64,000 nt of DNA from Discostella pseudostelligera (taxonomy: Eukaryota; Bacillariophyta; Thalassiosirophyceae; Thalassiosirales; Thalassiosiraceae). The DNA is taken from assembly GCA_036940085.1 (NCBI GenBank), contig JALLBK010000012.1, positions 1-64,000 of the forward strand. The letters are read 5' to 3'. Numbering within the stretch: the first letter of the stretch is position 1; the number at the start of each line of letters is the position of its first letter. Positions 53,335-64,000 of the stretch are shown here, piece after piece. The notes under the pieces are model-generated. The model did not search any database. It was not told the DNA's origin and was given only the letters and a program-made list of their open reading frames with translations. A program made the translations under genes and the position numbers.

Positions 53335-54078
53335 TCAACTATGCGTTCCCATCACACTATCAATCACCAAACTAAATGCCGCAAATCCACCACATCCAAG
53401 TGCACTAGCCTGTGGACCCGCCTTGGCTTGCAGTGCCGCCCCGGTCACACATCCACTCACGACTGCATTCCATACATCATGTTTCCCCCGATATTTTTCC
53501 ACAAGACACTCGGTACCGCCAAAGACACCAGTAATGAAAGCAAATTGTCGGCACCAATAAAGGGATTTGTCGGCAGTGGCACGCATGGTGGTTCGTACTT
53601 GTTCTCTGAGTGGTGCTTGGGGTACTTCTTTTCCCTCAATTATGGTGACGGGTGGTGTCATGTCAGTGAGGGCACCCATGAACACCCCCATTAATAATCC
53701 CATCACGCCTCCACCAATAACGCCAATGGCAGCCTTGCTACCACAGGATTCGGAGAACCAATCAAAGTTGGGGGGTAGTTCGGCAGGTGTGGCATTGTGT
53801 CGGGTCCATGGTTGGGGGTAGGGGAGGGCGCGCATGGTGAGGGCAACTTTGGACATGTCGTCTGGCAGTTGTGATGATGGCGATAATGATGCGTATAAAT
53901 TATTATTGTTGATATCGTTGCCGACATGCAATGATCCAGCAGGAGTATTAGTAAACACTGTCGCCGCTGCACCATCACGCCCCCCCGACACTACTGGCAA
54001 TGGTATGGGTCGATGCAGCGCCGCCTCGGCAGTGTAGTATGCTGATGACAGTGGCGAGTTGTTGGCAGAACGTGACAT
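53335..54078 (-). CDS. TIM22/TIM17-family mitochondrial inner-membrane translocase subunit
   Basis: 247 residues, start at the ATG at 54078. The C-terminal 150 residues form a Tim17/22/23 domain with four hydrophobic segments: CGSKAAIGVIGGGVMGLLMG with the GxxxG pattern, CRQFAFITGVFGGTECLVEK, HDVWNAVVSGCVTGAAL and ALGCGGFAAFSLVIDSVM. TIM22 inserts carrier proteins into the mitochondrial inner membrane. The N-terminal 100 residues are Ser/Asn/Pro-rich and longer than in yeast. The EKYRGKHDVWN loop is the TIM22-type signature loop. Its pair of Cys (CGS and CRQ) could form the disulfide known in TIM22. Confidence 0.85.
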   Translation of the reverse strand: MSRSANNSPLSSAYYTAEAALHRPIPLPVVSGGRDGAAATVFTNTPAGSLHVGNDINNNNLYASLSPSSQLPDDMSKVALTMRALPYPQPWTRHNATPAELPPNFDWFSESCGSKAAIGVIGGGVMGLLMGVFMGALTDMTPPVTIIEGKEVPQAPLREQVRTTMRATADKSLYWCRQFAFITGVFGGTECLVEKYRGKHDVWNAVVSGCVTGAALQAKAGPQASALGCGGFAAFSLVIDSVMGTHS

Positions 54079-54374
54079 GATCGATTGGAAAATGTTGGTG
54101 CTGATACTGACGCTGCTGCTACTCGTTGACGAGGGTGCGGCATTCTCGCCGGAAGAATCGCCAAATAATCTTCAAGATCTTAGATCTTGGGATGATGACG
54201 TATGACGTGGCTTCAAGTCTGTGGTGCCAAGTGGAAGCAGCAACCTGCAGCCTGCCAGCAACATCCGTCATTCCGACATCCCATCGACGCCCAATGATAT
54301 AATACCGACGCCACATATCAAAGGCAAATACTTGAATTGAATAGGCAAAGCAATATCAAAAAGCAACGCAAACA
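54079..54374. promoter_or_regulatory. Divergent spacer between TIM22-like and hemE
   Basis: 296 bases between divergent starts. Includes an AAGATCTTAGATCTTGGGA near-palindrome at about 54174-54191 and an ATGATGACGTATGACGTGG element with two TGACGT bZIP-type cores at about 54192. No gene. Confidence 0.45.
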
Positions 54375-55643
54375 ATGATGCTAGTAGGCAGACTTACGAT
54401 AGCGGTTGCGCTGTTAACATCTTCGGCGATGGTGGTGGCCTTTGCGCCATCGTCATCGTCGTCATTATCACATCATGTTCATGTATCCATGTCGAGCAGC
54501 ACAGTGCACCGTTCGACACTCACCGATGGAGAAACATCCACAGCATCCGCCACCACATCCTCCTCCAATGGAGGAAATAACGGAGATCGCGACATTCTCA
54601 TCCGCTCGGCACGCGGTGAAATCACCGAACGCACACCCGTCTGGCTCATGCGTCAAGCTGGTCGGTACATGTCCGCCTTTCGTCAATACTCGGACAAATA
54701 TCCCTTCCGACAACGGTCGGAAACTCCCAGCATTGCCATTGAACTTAGTTTGCAATGCCATCGCGCGTATGGTATGGATGGTATTATCATGTTCTCGGAT
54801 ATTTTGACACCGTTGCCTACATTGGGAATTGAGTTTGATGTGGTCAAGGGTATTGGACCGGTGATATCTACGGAAATTCGTAGTATGGAGGATGTTATGA
54901 CGTTGAAAGATGCTAGCCAAGTGAACTTTGATGAGACTTTGCCTTTTATTCGTGAGACTTTGGGAACATTGGCCAAAGAGGCAGAAATGGCCAATACCTC
55001 TCTCATTGGATTTGTCGGTGCTCCCTTTACATTGGCAGCATACACTATCGAGGGAAAATCATCCAAGGATTGTTTGGCAACGAAGAAAATGATGATGGCC
55101 GATGGCAATGATGGAGCCATGACACGCTTTCTTGATCAACTTGCCATTATGATTGGCAATTATGCCTGTCATCAAATAGATTGTGGTGCACAAGTCATTC
55201 AGGTATTCGAATCATGGGCACATCAGCTCAGCCCTGCTCACTTTGAACAGTTTGCCAAACCTGCGGCGCAAAAGGCTATTCGTATCATCAAGGAGAAGTA
55301 TCCCACAGTTCCTGTAATTTACTTTGCCAATGGTGGATCTTCCTACCTTGAACTTCAGAGAGATATGGGTTGTGATATGATTGCCGTAGATTGGTCCATT
55401 GATATGGCACAGGCACGGAAGATTCTTGGTCCCGACATTCCCATATCGGGAAATATCGACCCGACTATACTCTTTGGTACCAAGGAACAGATTGAGCAGG
55501 CGGTACGAGATTGTATTGATAAGGCCGGTGGACCGGGGAATAAACATTTGTTGAATTTGGGACATGGGGTTATGCAGGGAACGCCGGAGGAGGCGGTGGG
55601 TTGGTTGGTCGACGAGTGCAAGCGTTACAAGGGCAAGGAGTAA
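54375..55643 (+). CDS. hemE: Uroporphyrinogen decarboxylase, plastid
   Basis: 422 residues, one exon. Converts uroporphyrinogen III to coproporphyrinogen III by removing four carboxyls, in heme and chlorophyll synthesis. The N-terminus has a signal peptide (IAVALLTSSAMVVAFAPS) ending in VVAFAPS, the ASAFAP-type motif of diatom plastid import. Mature motifs: RTPVWLMRQAGRYMSAFRQY (with the substrate-binding Arg), IMFSDILTPLPTLGIEFD, FVGAPFTLAAYTIEGKSSKD, VQVFESWAH-like segment, and GHGVMQGTPEEAVGWLV near the end. Length fits the family plus presequence. It is the plastid tetrapyrrole form. Confidence 0.96.
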   Translation: MMLVGRLTIAVALLTSSAMVVAFAPSSSSSLSHHVHVSMSSSTVHRSTLTDGETSTASATTSSSNGGNNGDRDILIRSARGEITERTPVWLMRQAGRYMSAFRQYSDKYPFRQRSETPSIAIELSLQCHRAYGMDGIIMFSDILTPLPTLGIEFDVVKGIGPVISTEIRSMEDVMTLKDASQVNFDETLPFIRETLGTLAKEAEMANTSLIGFVGAPFTLAAYTIEGKSSKDCLATKKMMMADGNDGAMTRFLDQLAIMIGNYACHQIDCGAQVIQVFESWAHQLSPAHFEQFAKPAAQKAIRIIKEKYPTVPVIYFANGGSSYLELQRDMGCDMIAVDWSIDMAQARKILGPDIPISGNIDPTILFGTKEQIEQAVRDCIDKAGGPGNKHLLNLGHGVMQGTPEEAVGWLVDECKRYKGKE

Positions 55644-56262
55644 GAAGTTGAGTGATGATAATATCATGGTGTGTCCACGGAAAGGTTGTGATGCATAACA
55701 ACAACTTAATAATCAGACTCTTTGGAACAGAGCGATGACCCCTGCCGTACCTACAGTGCAAAATGTTTGACATCTTGCACCTTCCCCTCGCTTCGACGAC
55801 CTATGCCCCCCCCCCTATCGTCAAGCAGTGGTGTTGTCATCCTTCCGACGCCACTGTGGAGATGAAACATCATCGGCTAGTCTAGTTCCCCCCATTCCCT
55901 GTACGTAGTTTTGATTGCACGGACGATGGCGGTACTATGTGCATGTTGACGAGACCAAGTGAAGGGAAGCGATTTCGACTCATATAAATTAGGCATTATC
56001 ATTAATGCGTCTCTTTGACATTATATATTCATCGTGTGAGGGTAGAAACAACGAGGTCGTGGGTAACGAATAGAACAACAACAAAAATGACACCACAGCC
56101 AACAATTCTTTCGGAAGTTTGACAGTAGGGTCACTTGACGTCGCTCGTTCATTCCACCCAACAACTTCGTCCACATTCTTACATCATCATCTCTCTCACA
56201 TACACAAATTATCCACGCCTCATCCCACTAGATATATATAAATACAATAATATGAATGAAAT
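55644..56262. other. Convergent intergenic spacer
   Basis: 619 bases between hemE (+) and HMG-box (-). Contains a run of nine C near 55807. No gene was supported. Confidence 0.45.
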
Positions 56263-57018
56263 TTACTTCTTGTAAGCGGCCTTCGCTTCATCGGACAAGG
56301 CACGCCAACGCTTGCCGAGTTCCTTCCCCACCTCTCCAAAGGACAATCCCGAGTTTTCCTCAAGGACCTTGGGGCGCATCTCCTTGGCGAAGACCATGTA
56401 GCCCGTTAGCTTCTTCTTGCCGCTGCCACTCTGGAGTTTCGGGAAAATGGGGGGGGGTAAAACAATTTTAGCGTGAGAACGAATTTTGAAACAATTCAAT
56501 GGGAGGCGACGCGTCATTGTCATCAATCGCCGAGCACAACAACACGTCGCATGAACACCAAAATATAAGTAATGCTCCCCCAAATAAAGACGATACACCA
56601 TTCTCAACCGCGAGACCCAATAAACAAGCAACAAACACACACTGTCTCTCGCTCTTCTGCCTGGCGCAGAACGGACCACCCCCTGAATATCTGAATCTGC
56701 CACATTCGTCACCCGCCGTCGCAACCCATAGGGCAAACACTTCTATCTTTCTCAATCAACACATATGTAATGACACAGAAATGACGCTCCAATGAGGTGA
56801 TAGTCGCCAGCAGCAAAGGGTGTCACGAGCACGAGGCACGAGGCCCTCTCTCTACCTTCTACCCTACCTCTCTCTACCTTCTACCTCTACTCGACGCCGA
56901 CACCGACACCCCCGCCGATCGCCGACCTCTTCGACGCCGCGCAAGACAATGAAACTGATGCACACATACAACATACCTTGGCCTTCTTGGGTGCGCTCTT
57001 CTTCTTGGTTTCGGTCAT
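56263..57018 (-). CDS. Minimal HMG-box DNA-binding protein
   Basis: Exons 57018-56977 (14 codons, MTETKKKSAPKKAK) and 56430-56263 give 69 residues, joined in phase 0 (donor GTATGT, acceptor ACTCCAG) across a 546-bp intron, the longest in the window. The HMG box begins LTGYMVFAKEMRPKVLEENSG, then FGEVGKELGKRWRALSDEAKAAYKK. It resembles NHP6-type single HMG-box proteins, which bend DNA in chromatin, but stops right after the second helix: the third helix that normally continues past AYKK (about 15-20 residues) is missing. The basic N-terminal tail is kept. It may be a short natural form, or a 3' exon may have been missed; the frame ends in a stop. Confidence 0.75.
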
Positions 57019-57197
57019 GGTGGTGATCGTTTGGGTAGGGATAGTGTAGGTAGTTGTATTGATATTGATATTGATATTGATATTGATTGCAATGCAATGC
57101 AATGCGTTGACACTGCACTGCTGGCATGACGGCTGACGGCGCAGCTGCTGCTGGGAAAGATCTTCCATTCTCTCTTTTCTCTTTTTCTCCTTCGCGG

Positions 57198-57257
<60 letters not shown>

Positions 57258-57611
57258 AAAGATGTGAAAGATCTTTGGGGGGAAGACAAAAATGTATCCA
57301 AAACGGACACAATCTTCTCCGCTCCCCCGCGGGCCCGCTCGACGGACGTCGCTGGCGATCGGGATTTCCCGCCAAAACACCAACTCCAACTCCAACTCCA
57401 ACAAACAAACCGACGCCGACGACAATGAAAATGATGACGGTGATAGATGGCGACGATGAAGATGATGTTGTTGCTTTAGATAGTTGTTGGATGGCCACTG
57501 AATACATATTATGATGTGTTGATAGCAGACGAAAAGGCCATTCAAAATAGCAGCAATAATTGATATTGATATTCACAAGTAGTATAAAGTTCGATCATCA
57601 TCATCATCATC
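57019..57611. promoter_or_regulatory. Divergent region with simple repeats, HMG and APC4
   Basis: 593 bases between divergent starts. Contains ATTGAT hexamers (57057-57088, about five units), GCAAT pentamers (57089-57107), a (CT)28 run (57199-57255) and TTTCCCGCCAAAA at 57365. Frames reading through the CT tract on either strand are artefacts. Confidence 0.55.
57199..57255. repeat. (CT)n microsatellite
   Basis: About 28 CT dinucleotides, in the shared promoter region of the HMG and APC4 genes. Confidence 0.95.
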
Positions 57612-60600
57612 ATGGGTGGTGATGATTGTTCAATGACAAACAGCCATGACGGAGGAGTAATGATGGACGACGATAATGATGATGACGGAGCCAAGCACAA
57701 TAACAATCATGGCAATAATAATATCAACAATAGCTTCAGCCAAATCCAATCGAGGCGATTTCAACGCTCCTCCTCGAACAACGTTCCATTTCCATGCTTT
57801 GGTTCATTTTGTCCATCGATGGATTTGATTGCACTCGGCATGCGCAGTGGCGGTGGCGGACGCGGTACTACTGCTGGCAGCAACATTCTGGATGGACTAC
57901 TGGCGGGAGATGCAGCATTCACAGCCGAAGCAGAAGCAGCAGGAAGCACCAACAATGATGATGATGAATGTAACGTCGTTGCAGAATCCATTGTCGTTCA
58001 TCGCATCTTATCCTGGCAGAGTTTGCTACACCTCAAGATTGGCCAATTGACTTCAACCTCCCCGGATTGCTTTGATGTCGATGAAGCCAACAACAACACT
58101 AATAATGAAGAGCATGATAACGACAATCATATTCTCTGCACAGAAGACATTGAACGAGGATGCATCCATGCCATCCTTTCCGCTACCACACAATTCAGTG
58201 CTACTGTTGATAATGATGAGGGATCAACTAATCGAACAAACAACGACAACAATGCATCCAACAATACCAATAATCCACCATCGAATTCATCGCCTTCATC
58301 GATTCGAATCAGAAGGGAGGAGGAGGAGGAGGGGAGAACGAAACAGAATGGGGCCACATGCATCATTTGGTCTCCCGATGGTAGATATATCGCTATTGGA
58401 CTTCTGGATGGTGGAGTACTGATACAGTCTGTGGAATCGGATGCAATGCGGGCGGATGGAGGCATCATGGCCAGAGGAGGAGGTGGGGGGGGAGATGGTG
58501 GGAGTAGGGGCACTGGTGGACTGGCCGCAGCTGGAGATGGTGATGAGGAGGAGGATGGTCATCCTTCGGGGATGCATGTTATCCGTCCTCCTCCACCTTC
58601 TTCTTCTTCATCTGCATCGTCTCTACTTCCACCCTGGTGGAAGCAGAGGCGCCACTATAAACAAGAAGAACAGGAGCGACCAGTATCGTTCAGTCCGCGT
58701 GTTACTCGATCAATGGCCGAAAAACGAGAGGGAGCGGTTAGTGGAGGAAAAGGGGTGGGGATACGAGGAGAGGAGACGAAACAATCCATCACTGCTTCTT
58801 CCTTATCATCACCGGAGTTTCCTATGAACTCTTCTTTCGCAGCACGGGTGGTGGCACCGGTAGTTGGTATGACGTGGAATCAATTATTGCCGCTTGTTCG
58901 TCGACGGCGGCGACATGATGGTCAGCGTTTATCTTATTCGTCGCCACCTGATGATAATGGTACTGATGAGGATCAATACCACGAGGATATGGAAGATGCT
59001 AAGTTCGCTGAAGATGAGATGGACATTCGAGAATCATGGAGGTATACCTCCCAATTGATTGAAAAAGGAGCTGGTCATTTCCTTCCAAATAATTGTCAGC
59101 CAGCGACAACCAAGGCCATTACATTTCAGCAGCAGAATGGACGACGACTGGGACGAGGACGACGAGGAGGAGAGGGGTTGGTGGCTCACTTGAATGTGAT
59201 GTGCGTGGCCACAACAGAGGATATACACTTGTATTTGCAGGGACAGTATCGAATACTGAGCATACCACATGGTTTTTCATCGGTGTCAGATGAGAGGTCG
59301 TCTTCTACTTCCCAGGATGGCGACGGCGGTGGTGGTGTTCCTCGTGTCGGTGGGGATTCCGGTGGCATCGACATGGTTTGTTCTCCCGATCTTAGCACCC
59401 TACTTGCCGTCGTTACTAGACAACGACAATTCGTGGCATCCACATCGACGTCAACGAATAACAGTGTGGCCAAGCTATTCCGTACGACGCTTCTTCCTCG
59501 ACAGCGATTTGAGTTGCAATTTCTTTCGGCATCCTATCGGTCATTATTCTCACATCTTTGGGATGCAAGGAGGAGCTTCCGAGCAGTGTATGTCTCGTGG
59601 AAGTCGGCCTTGCGTCCACTTGATGTGAAGTTCAGTGGTCTTGTGAAGCTGCTTTCAGATTATGGTGTCAAACGTCCGGTAACTCGTGATGGTGGTGGCA
59701 TGGGTGATGGTGGTGGTTCGGATTCAATCCGGTTGGAATTTCTTAGATTCATTCTCTCTGGCAGATCGTCTGTATCTAGAGGAAACGACTCCTCATCGAC
59801 CAGCAGTACATCGGCTGCTCTTGACCAATTCTTCACTCGTCCGCAAATGCATGACATGCTTCTACAAAAAGAATTCCGTGGCGTCGAGGTGAGCTTGTCG
59901 TCCACGGAGGTACTTCTACGATCTCGGGCCTTGCACTCGATCCGTGCCGTTGTTTATGAGGCTGAGGAATTGTGTGGGATTGCATGCGCCTGGGAAAAGC
60001 AGGAGATTCATTCATCAAGCGGAGAACTAGTTGATGTCGACATGGCGCTCAACCTATACAACGCATCACGACAACTATATCTATCGTTTAACCAATGTCT
60101 TGGCTACATCGTCGAAGCAAGGACGAGGGTTAGGGACCTCCTGGCATGGATACGTGGAACAGCCGCTCGGGTGCGAGCATGGGGCACCGCCCCGGACAGC
60201 ATCCAGCGTAAGAATGCAAAAGCGTTACGCGTTAGTAATGGCGTACTTCAGAGGGTGGCTGCCTTCCTTTCGAGTCCAATGATGTTTGCGTTGAAAGATG
60301 GGACAAACAAGTTGGAACATCGATCGTTGACGGAATGTATTATTGGGGTGCCGCTTTCTGATTTCCTTGTACAAAGGAAGCTGCATCAGACAAGCATGGC
60401 ATTTGATCGTAGTGAGTACAATGGTTGTTCGGATCCACTTGAGACCGAGGCATTTCTGACCTCTCATGTTGTTCTTTCCGCAGCCGACAAGAGAATTGAA
60501 AGTGTTCATGGAACGAACATTATTCGTAACCTCGGGTCAATTGTACAATTGATATTTCAGATAAGCACCATTCTGTTCGAACAACCACGGCATGTATTTG

Positions 60601-61531
60601 CTGAATCTGTCAGTGCTCTTGGTAAGTCAGTTGCTGATCACAGACGTTTCCGATCAAGTCGATGACAAATAAAGTGATTCACAATCTTTTGTTCACTGCT
60701 GCAATAGATATTTGCTTTGAAATACAGCACTCCCTTGTTGCAATTCACACGAGAAGAGGCGCCAGTCGTTCTTATTCTCGCGACACAAGCGGTTACTTTC
60801 TACCCAAATCAAATGAAGCAGATCCTTCCATAGAGAAATGTCCCTCCTGGATGCTTCTTGCTCGCTTGGTTGGGAGTACAATCGAATTAATTGCAATTCC
60901 GAGAAATGCAGATGTGGCCAAGGGATTCTTTTTACGTGCAGTACTGCTGCTTCCCGAGGGCTGCGAAGTGACAAACATATCATTCTACGGGGACGATGGT
61001 CATAGTTCGCTATCACCCAACTTGAATGAGGATTCAGAAACAAAAGAAGGCAGGCAAGCAATCGGATTTGTCGTGAAATGTAATAGTTCGGCATCGCAAG
61101 ATGTTCGAGAGGAGTTGTGGATTACTCCGTATGATGATCTCACTTTCAAGAAGTACGAGTTCAAGGTGAATTCGAAAAATGAGGTCACTATCTGCGGCAC
61201 GAATCCCAGTGAAGAAGCATGGGCGGTACCGATAGTTTTTGATGATGCAGCGGAGGAAACAACTATCTCAATCTACCCAAAGCGTGAGTGTATTGTTGTT
61301 CCTTTAACAATGTTATGTGAGGCCCACTCTCATTTTTCATATCCGCTGCCGCATCAAACAGGGAGAACAATAAGTACACATCAGAGCCCACTGAAGCAAC
61401 AACGAGCACAGCTCAGCCTGTGTGGCTCGAGGGGAACAGGTGGCGTCGTCACCTTTGGGACGTCAATCGCTTTGAATATATTGGATCTGGAAGAAGACGA
61501 GAACTGCTCGAGTGAATTTGACGACGAATGA
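57612..61531 (+). CDS. Anaphase-promoting complex subunit 4 (APC4)
   Basis: Exons 57612-60621 and 60708-61283, with a probable third exon 61362-61531. The intron 60622-60707 is GTAAGT...CAATAG, phase 1. The stretch 61284-61361 has GTGAGT and CAG ends, is exactly 78 nt and keeps the frame, so it could be retained or spliced (1277 or 1251 residues). N-terminal WD40-like elements are present: CIIWSPDGRYIAIGLLDGGVLI at about 245-270, and a later ICAWEK-like CGIACAWEKQ. The helical middle has KSALRPLDVKFSGLVKLLSDYG and DMLLQKEFRGVEVS followed by LLRSRALHSIRAVV, matching the APC4 long domain. APC4 is a scaffold of the APC/C ubiquitin ligase. Large Ser/Gly/Asn inserts between the WD elements make it longer than animal APC4. 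Confidence 0.82.
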
Positions 61532-61665
61532 GTGAAATGATTTGGAGGTATGGTGCTGGTTAAAATTAACACTACATAGTATATTTGCTTGAGATATGAA
61601 TGAACTCGATGATGAACTTGGCGTCTCAATCAACATCGGTCAATATGAATTACGAATGAAACACA

Positions 61666-63656
61666 TTACTCTTCTGTTGTTAAGAACGAAGTATCCAATT
61701 CCTGAAGTGGCAGATCTGTTCGACAACCATTCTCCGTATCCGAACATGGCAGATATTTAGGATCCCTCGACAGTGTAAGCGGTCCGATCCAATTCACAGA
61801 TTCCTTGTGATCCAACAGAAGACTTTGCGCACGTTCGATCAGGTCAGCGAATTCGCTCGGGTCAAGCGGATACGCTTCTGCAGGATCATTCAAGACGTCA
61901 AATATAAGAGGGGGGTCATGAAAGACCTCTTCATCGTCATTGTGATGGGAACTTTTTGTCCAATACCACAGTTTGAACCACCCCAACTTCACGGCCACAA
62001 CGTCGAACCGGCCAAATGGGGCTGGCAGAGGACCGTCCCGAAAGCCATCCCGCCAGAAGAATATCGCTCTCTCATTATTTGCATTGGATTGATTCTTACC
62101 AAGGAATACATCCTTCACATCTATCCCATCAAAATTGCCCTCGCCCTCATCGAGTTTCCGACCAATGACGCTCAGAACCGTGGGAAGCACATCTAGGGTG
62201 GACACCATCTCCGTCGACACCTCGCCACTAGGAATGCCTCCCGACTTCCATCTCACAATAGCGGGCATACGAACATTTGCTTCCCATGCCGATCCAAGTC
62301 CAGTATCTTCACCACAGTGAATACCTTCTACTTCGTAGTCTGATCCAGGAAATACACATCTACGCGGTGATTCAGGTAGAGGTGATGGGACGTACTCCGA
62401 TGGGCAGGCAGTACAAGAAAGGTCGACATTTTCTTTCAGCCACGTTCCTTGAAATTGTCCCTTTGACCCAGCACACTCCTGCTCAGCTGTCCATGGACCA
62501 TTATCGCTGGTGAATATAACAAGTGTATCATCTTCCACACCGGCTTCCCGAAGAGCATCCATTATACCTCCTAAAATCCAATCCATCTCCTCAACGGCAT
62601 CACCAAAGTCGGCAGCAAAGCCCTGACCATTCCGACTAAAGTGCGATGAGGCCCATTGACATTCCGAAAGACGAGGAGCACACAGCTGATGCACATGCGA
62701 AAAAGCCATGTATAGGAAGAAGGGCTGTGAATTGGCAACATTTCTATCGATGAAGTTCTTTGCAGATTCGAGGTACCGAGGTGCCAAATTCCGCAGATCT
62801 ACCGGCTGTTCGACAATGGTTTGTCCATCAAAGAGTGGAAGCCATTGCGTCGTGGGCTGGCTGGTGCATATGTGCCCGTCTAAACTGCCCCCTGACATGT
62901 GATAGGGGATGCCGAACCATTCGTCGAATCCTCGGTCGGTGGGTAAATACCCAGTCCTCGAACCTAGATGCCATTTGCCCACGATTTTGGTTGCATACCC
63001 TTCTTCCCTTAAATAGTCGGCCATTGTCTGTTTTGTATTTCATGAACATGCCACGATGAGAGTGGAGATGTGAGAGTTTCATGCAATGACAATTATGAAC
63101 AAAATGATTGATTGCCAGACGAAGATCATGCATCCTGCACACCCAGTCAGTGAATTCTTGGTGTAAGTAGACGTACCGTTTCATTGGCAAGCAGACCAAA
63201 TTCTGCATCTGGTTTAAAGACGCCCGGATAGATCCCCGTTCTAACTGAATATTTCCCCGTCATTAATCCGGCTCTGGAGGCAGAACAAAGAACGGCAGGA
63301 GAGTTCCAATGCAATAACTTGAGACCATCGTTTGCCAACTGGTCTGTACGAGGGGTACGTGATCGTTCATTGCCGCTGCCGCTGCCGCTGCTGGTTGCAG
63401 TTCGAAAGGCACCAACATCGTTGTATGCGAGATTATCCGCGAATAGAATCACGACATTGGGTTTCTTCTTGGGTGGCAATGATCCTTCGTCGAGCTTGGG
63501 TTGCTGCTCGTTGTTGTTGATATTGGCGTCGTCGTCATCGTCGTTGCAAGCGGTTGCCGTCGCGCCATCGACACATACAGCTCCAGCCACAGCTGCAGTG
63601 TAAAAAAATGACGCTGAGAGCAGGACGGCGGCAATCGAAAATCGAAACCAAACCAT
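61666..63656 (-). CDS. Sulfatase (arylsulfatase-like), secreted or membrane-associated
   Basis: Exons 63656-63177 and 63027-61666 (613 residues); donor GTACGT, acceptor AAAACAG, phase 0. The N-terminus is a hydrophobic signal peptide (RFSIAAVLLSASFFYTAAVAG). The active-site motif is VLCSASRAGLMTGKYS: Cys124 would be turned to formylglycine, with Ala in place of the usual Pro (C-x-A-x-R). The metal motif near 73 is FADNLAYND, with Asn replacing the second of two Asp. KWHLG, the FTSDNGPW motif (Asp-Asn metal ligands) and GSAWEANVRMPAIVRW are present. Sulfatases remove sulfate from sulfated sugars; in diatoms the polysaccharide substrates are probable. No C-terminal anchor is visible. Confidence 0.9.
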
Positions 63657-64000
63657 GATTTTCTATATTATCATTGCGGTTGTGGAGCTGGGACAATAAT
63701 TATGTATGGTGGTGGAGAGATTCATTGCAGAAATCTGGTCAGTCGGTGAAATCGGCGTCGGTGATGTCCGTCGGTGATGTCCGATGAAAATAGCGGGAAA
63801 CGAAAGTACGAGAAGCGAAAGAATGGCAGGAAGTATTTCACGTGGCGTGCGACGAACGACGAAGTACGGTGGCAGAAACTTGAAATTTGGCGGGAGAACT
63901 ACGCGGCCCGCCAACGCCACGCACATCCCGCCATTTTCTTTGTTTCTCTAGAGTAGAAATGCACAGCATCATTATTTTTGGTTTGGGGCTGGAAGACAAT
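63657..64000. promoter_or_regulatory. Upstream region of the sulfatase with CCCGCCA motifs
   Basis: 344 bases to the window edge. Contains TAGCGGGAAA at 63791, ATTTGGCGGGAGA at 63885 and CCCGCCATTTT at 63927. No gene was supported. Confidence 0.45.

Noticed and set aside
57126..57576. Leu/Ser- or Arg/Glu-rich frames upstream of APC4
   Set aside because: They read through the (CT)n tract on either strand and lie in a promoter region.

Overview
The window reads as nuclear DNA of a photosynthetic stramenopile, most likely a centric diatom of the Thalassiosira/Cyclotella type. The evidence is: dense protein-coding genes on both strands; small GT-AG introns (mostly 78-150 bp); several N-termini with a signal peptide followed by an AF or AFAP-like motif, as in diatom bipartite plastid presequences (46295-47626, 54375-55643, 45092-46143); a diatom-type heat-shock factor; an eIF5A; and homopolymeric Asp, Ser, Gln and Ala runs. 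The species is inferred, not proven. No rRNA, tRNA or CRISPR was found.

Left part (1-13.6 kb): a TAZ zinc-finger protein (-), a TLC-domain membrane protein (-) with a 19-nt microexon, a large zinc-finger/TAZ protein (+), a sulfotransferase-like type II membrane protein (+) with an 18-nt microexon, and pyridoxal kinase (-). Then comes a gene-poor island (13.6-18.0 kb): about 1.9 kb of a 13-bp minisatellite that stays open in most frames, followed by decayed retrotransposon-like sequence with an integrase zinc-finger fossil.

Middle part (18-45 kb): ketopantoate hydroxymethyltransferase PanB (-), a torsin-like AAA+ membrane protein with a degenerate Walker B (+), eIF5A (-), DPH3 (+), archease (+), a cGMP-dependent-kinase-like protein with three cyclic-nucleotide domains (-), an acidic protein with an RVxF-like motif (+), PEX22-like (-), a YbaB/EbfC protein (+), a heat-shock factor interrupted by an assembly N (-), an atypical E2F with two DNA-binding domains (+), and a very large Rsm22/METTL17-type protein (-).

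Right part (45-64 kb): a CIA30-domain protein (+), a plastid protein of unknown function (-), a head-to-head pair of ankyrin + CbbX/CfxQ-type AAA+ paralogs (-/+), TIM22-like translocase (-), uroporphyrinogen decarboxylase HemE (+), a minimal HMG-box protein (-), APC4 (+) and a secreted or membrane sulfatase (-).

Many genes are divergently paired over short shared promoters. A TTCCCGCCA-type motif, resembling an E2F site, recurs in at least nine of these intergenic stretches, and an E2F gene lies in the same window. Two genes (YbaB and Rsm22-like) carry decayed partial tandem copies of their own 3' ends just downstream. Exon boundaries were placed by hand from splice signals, reading phase and family similarity; they are not transcript-confirmed.
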